This document shows, piece by piece, positions 61,667 through 64,000 of a stretch of 64,000 nucleotides of DNA (position 1 is the first letter of the stretch; the number at the start of each line of letters is the position of its first letter). This DNA comes from Prochlorococcus sp. AG-347-L20 (GTDB lineage: Bacteria; Cyanobacteriota; Cyanobacteriia; PCC-6307; Cyanobiaceae): assembly GCA_003281225.1 (NCBI GenBank), contig QCCP01000006.1, positions 25,822 to 89,821 on the forward strand, given 5' to 3'. Both the position numbers and the translations under genes were made by a program. The notes beneath the pieces were generated by a model. It was not told the origin of the DNA and made no database searches. It saw only the letters and a program-made list of their open reading frames with translations.

Positions 61667-62776
61667 ATGAGCGATATATTATTAATTGGTTCATGTGAGC
61701 CATTTAGTGGTAAGTCTGCAATGGTTCTTGGAATAGCAAAAAGACTTTTACAGGAGAAAAAAAAAGTACGTATAGGTAAACCGCTAGCAACATGTATTGA
61801 ACTTACTAATCTTCCTTCAATGTCCTATGAAGGATTAATAGATGATGATGTTAAGTTTATTGGATCTACATTAAATATCGAAGAGGAAAATTTAATTTCT
61901 TCGGTAGGATTATTGGATAATATTTCAGCTGAAAAAAGAATCTTTAATAAAGATTTACTTCCAGGAAAAGGGTTTGATCAAATTGAAGGTTTGGTTAATG
62001 ATGATTTTGAAGGCCTGAATATTTTAGAGGCTGCTGGAAGTCTTCATGAAGGTATGATTTATGGCTTAAGTCTCCCACAACTAGCTAAGAATTTAGATGC
62101 TGAAGTTTTAATTGTGAATTTATGGGAAGATTGTAAAAGCGTGGATGCATTACTTGATGCGAAGAAACAATTAGGTGAAAAATTGGCTGGAGTCGTATTG
62201 AACGGAGTTTTGCCGCAAGAAGTCGAAAAAGTTAAAAATGAAATAATACCTTCTCTTAAAGAACTGGATATTGAAGTGTTTGGTGTGATGCCTAAATCAC
62301 CACTTCTTAGAAGTGTCACTGTCGGTGAGCTTGTAAGAAGACTAGATGCCCAAGTAATTTGTTGCCCTGAAAAAGATCAATTACTTGTTGAAACATTAAG
62401 TATTGGTGCAATGGGGGTAAATTCTGCAATGGAATTTTTCAGGAGAAGACGAAATATGGCTGTAGTTACTGGTGCTGATAGAACTGATATACAACTTGCT
62501 GCTTTGGAGGCTTCGACTCAATGTCTAATTTTAACTGGTTTAGGAGATCCTTTGTCACAATTGATTCATAGAGCGGAGGAATTGGAAGTACCAATTTTAA
62601 AGGTGGAATTAGATACTCTTTCCTCCGTAGAGATTATTGAACAAGCTTTTGGCCATGTCAGAATACATGAATCAATTAAAGCATCTTATGCTATTCAATT
62701 AGTCCAAGAGCATGTAAATCTAAAAAGAATTCTAGAAAAGATTGATTTTCCCTGCAATTTTTCAGATAAATGCTAA
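61667..62776 (+). CDS. BioD-like/DRTGG-domain protein (phosphotransacetylase N-terminal family)
   Basis: LLIGSCEPFSGKSAMVLGIAKRL P-loop-like N-terminus; C-terminal DRTGG-like region VTGADRTDIQLAALEASTQCLILTGL. Confidence 0.85.
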   Translation: MSDILLIGSCEPFSGKSAMVLGIAKRLLQEKKKVRIGKPLATCIELTNLPSMSYEGLIDDDVKFIGSTLNIEEENLISSVGLLDNISAEKRIFNKDLLPGKGFDQIEGLVNDDFEGLNILEAAGSLHEGMIYGLSLPQLAKNLDAEVLIVNLWEDCKSVDALLDAKKQLGEKLAGVVLNGVLPQEVEKVKNEIIPSLKELDIEVFGVMPKSPLLRSVTVGELVRRLDAQVICCPEKDQLLVETLSIGAMGVNSAMEFFRRRRNMAVVTGADRTDIQLAALEASTQCLILTGLGDPLSQLIHRAEELEVPILKVELDTLSSVEIIEQAFGHVRIHESIKASYAIQLVQEHVNLKRILEKIDFPCNFSDKC

Positions 62777-62801
62777 TTTCAAATAAAGTAACTATATTAT
62801 T

Positions 62802-63314
62802 TTGAGTCGCTCTTTAGATCTGCCAGCAACTGAAGGCGTGGATGCCTTAGCTCAAGAACTTGCAAAACTCCAAGATAATGGGAAGAGGAGAATTGCTTTT
62901 TTGGGCAGTAGACACGTACCAGTTGTCGACATCCACTTAATTGAGTTGATAGCAAGGTCGTTAGCAGAGGAAGGACATAATATCCTTACTTCTGGATCTC
63001 AAGGTGTCAATGCAGCTGTTATTCGAGCCGTCTTGGATATTAATCCATCATTATTAACTGTCCTATTACCCCAAAGTCTTGATAGACAAATACCGGAAAT
63101 AAAGGATCAACTTGAAAGGGTTATGCATTTGGTTGAAAAAAGTGAAAATGATGAATTACCTTTGCCACTTGCAAGCAGTCTTTGTAATCAGGAAATTATT
63201 ACTAGGTGCGATCAATTAATTTGCTTTGCCTTTCACGATAGTGAAACTTTGCTAAATAGTTGTAGGTGTGCTGAAGAAATGGGAAAAATGGTTAGTTTGT
63301 TATTTTTTGATTAA
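62802..63314 (+). CDS. Rossmann-like (possible SLOG/LOG-type) protein, unknown function
   Basis: RRIAFLGSRHVPVVDIHLIELIARSLAEEGHNILTSGSQGVNAAVIRAVLD resembles the N-terminus of LOG/DprA-like Rossmannoid folds; TTG start. Confidence 0.6.
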   Translation: MSRSLDLPATEGVDALAQELAKLQDNGKRRIAFLGSRHVPVVDIHLIELIARSLAEEGHNILTSGSQGVNAAVIRAVLDINPSLLTVLLPQSLDRQIPEIKDQLERVMHLVEKSENDELPLPLASSLCNQEIITRCDQLICFAFHDSETLLNSCRCAEEMGKMVSLLFFD

Positions 63315-63380
63315 AATAACCCATTTCCCCTTATTAAAATATGATTTATGCTAAAAATATTTAGCGTTTAATAATTTACT

Positions 63381-63878
63381 ATGGCAGAAAGTTTTTCATT
63401 TGATGTAGTTTCTGATTTTGATAGACAAGAATTAGTGAACACTTTGGATCAAGTAAAAAGGGAAATTGCTCAGCGTTACGATCTGAAGGGAACAGACACC
63501 TCAGTTGAATTGGATAAAGAAAATATTTTTATACTCACCAATAGTGAACTAACCTTAAATGCTGTCAATGACATAATTAGACAAAAGGCAATAAAAAGAA
63601 ACCTGACTCTAAAAATATTTGACTACGGTGAAATTGAAATGGTTAGTGGCAACAGAATTAAACAGACAATTTTATTAAAACAAGGAATTAAACAAGAAAT
63701 TGCAAAAAAAATCAGTAAAAATATTAGAGATCAAATAAAAAAAATTAATGTCAGTATCCATGGAGAAACACTCAGAGTTGCTAGTAAAAGCAAAAATGAT
63801 CTTCAATTAGCAATTAAGCTCGTTAGTGAGTTGGAAGAGTCTTTGAACATTCCTCTAAAAGCTAATAACTTTAGATAA
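63381..63878 (+). CDS. YajQ family protein (DUF520)
   Basis: SFDVVSDFDRQELVNTLDQVKREIAQRYDLKGT; KQGIKQEIAKKISKNIRDQ. Confidence 0.95.
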   Translation: MAESFSFDVVSDFDRQELVNTLDQVKREIAQRYDLKGTDTSVELDKENIFILTNSELTLNAVNDIIRQKAIKRNLTLKIFDYGEIEMVSGNRIKQTILLKQGIKQEIAKKISKNIRDQIKKINVSIHGETLRVASKSKNDLQLAIKLVSELEESLNIPLKANNFR

Positions 63879-63904
63879 GATCTTTATTAGGATTATTTTT
63901 AAAT

Positions 63905-64000
63905 ATGGCAGATAATTCAGAATCTCTCATTAAATCATTGATCAAGAAAGTAAAACAATATCCTCGTTTTTCAAAAGAAGAAATAGAGAAATTTTGTTGG
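63905..64000 (+). CDS. Unidentified CDS, 3'-truncated by window edge
   Basis: MADNSESLIKSLIKKVKQYPRFSKEEIEKFCW, open to the end of the window. Confidence 0.55.
   Translation, partial: MADNSESLIKSLIKKVKQYPRFSKEEIEKFCW

Noticed and set aside
1-64000. CRISPR arrays, prophage, transposases, rRNA operon, restriction or toxin-antitoxin systems
   Set aside because: Looked for repeat-spacer structure and characteristic proteins and found none; the window is core genome.

Overview
The window reads as a dense, AT-rich (about 30% GC by eye) picocyanobacterial core chromosome segment. Gene content (chlG, petC-petA, psaF-psaJ, ndhB, ctaCDE/ctaAB, an hli-type small protein, tatC, a CobT-like protein, cobM) fits a high-light Prochlorococcus best. 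I found no prophage, transposon, CRISPR array, rRNA operon or obvious genomic island. Most of the ORF track consists of recognisable single-copy housekeeping genes. Several small features are absent from the track: a 43-aa DUF2256 zinc protein, two short conserved-looking ORFs, a 59-aa membrane ORF, psaJ, an hli-type gene, tRNA-Asp(GTC), tRNA-Trp(CCA), and a structured RNA leader. The best candidate for an interesting system is on the minus strand at about 4242-4521. There a -10 box, a perfect GTA-N8-TAC (NtcA-type) palindrome and a structured leader resembling the Downstream-peptide/glnA glutamine-riboswitch class precede a 57-aa protein with three YRG/YRR repeats. The second candidate is a light-stress gene cluster (10692-12957) whose FeS-type photolyase homologue seems to have lost most of the cluster-ligating cysteines.
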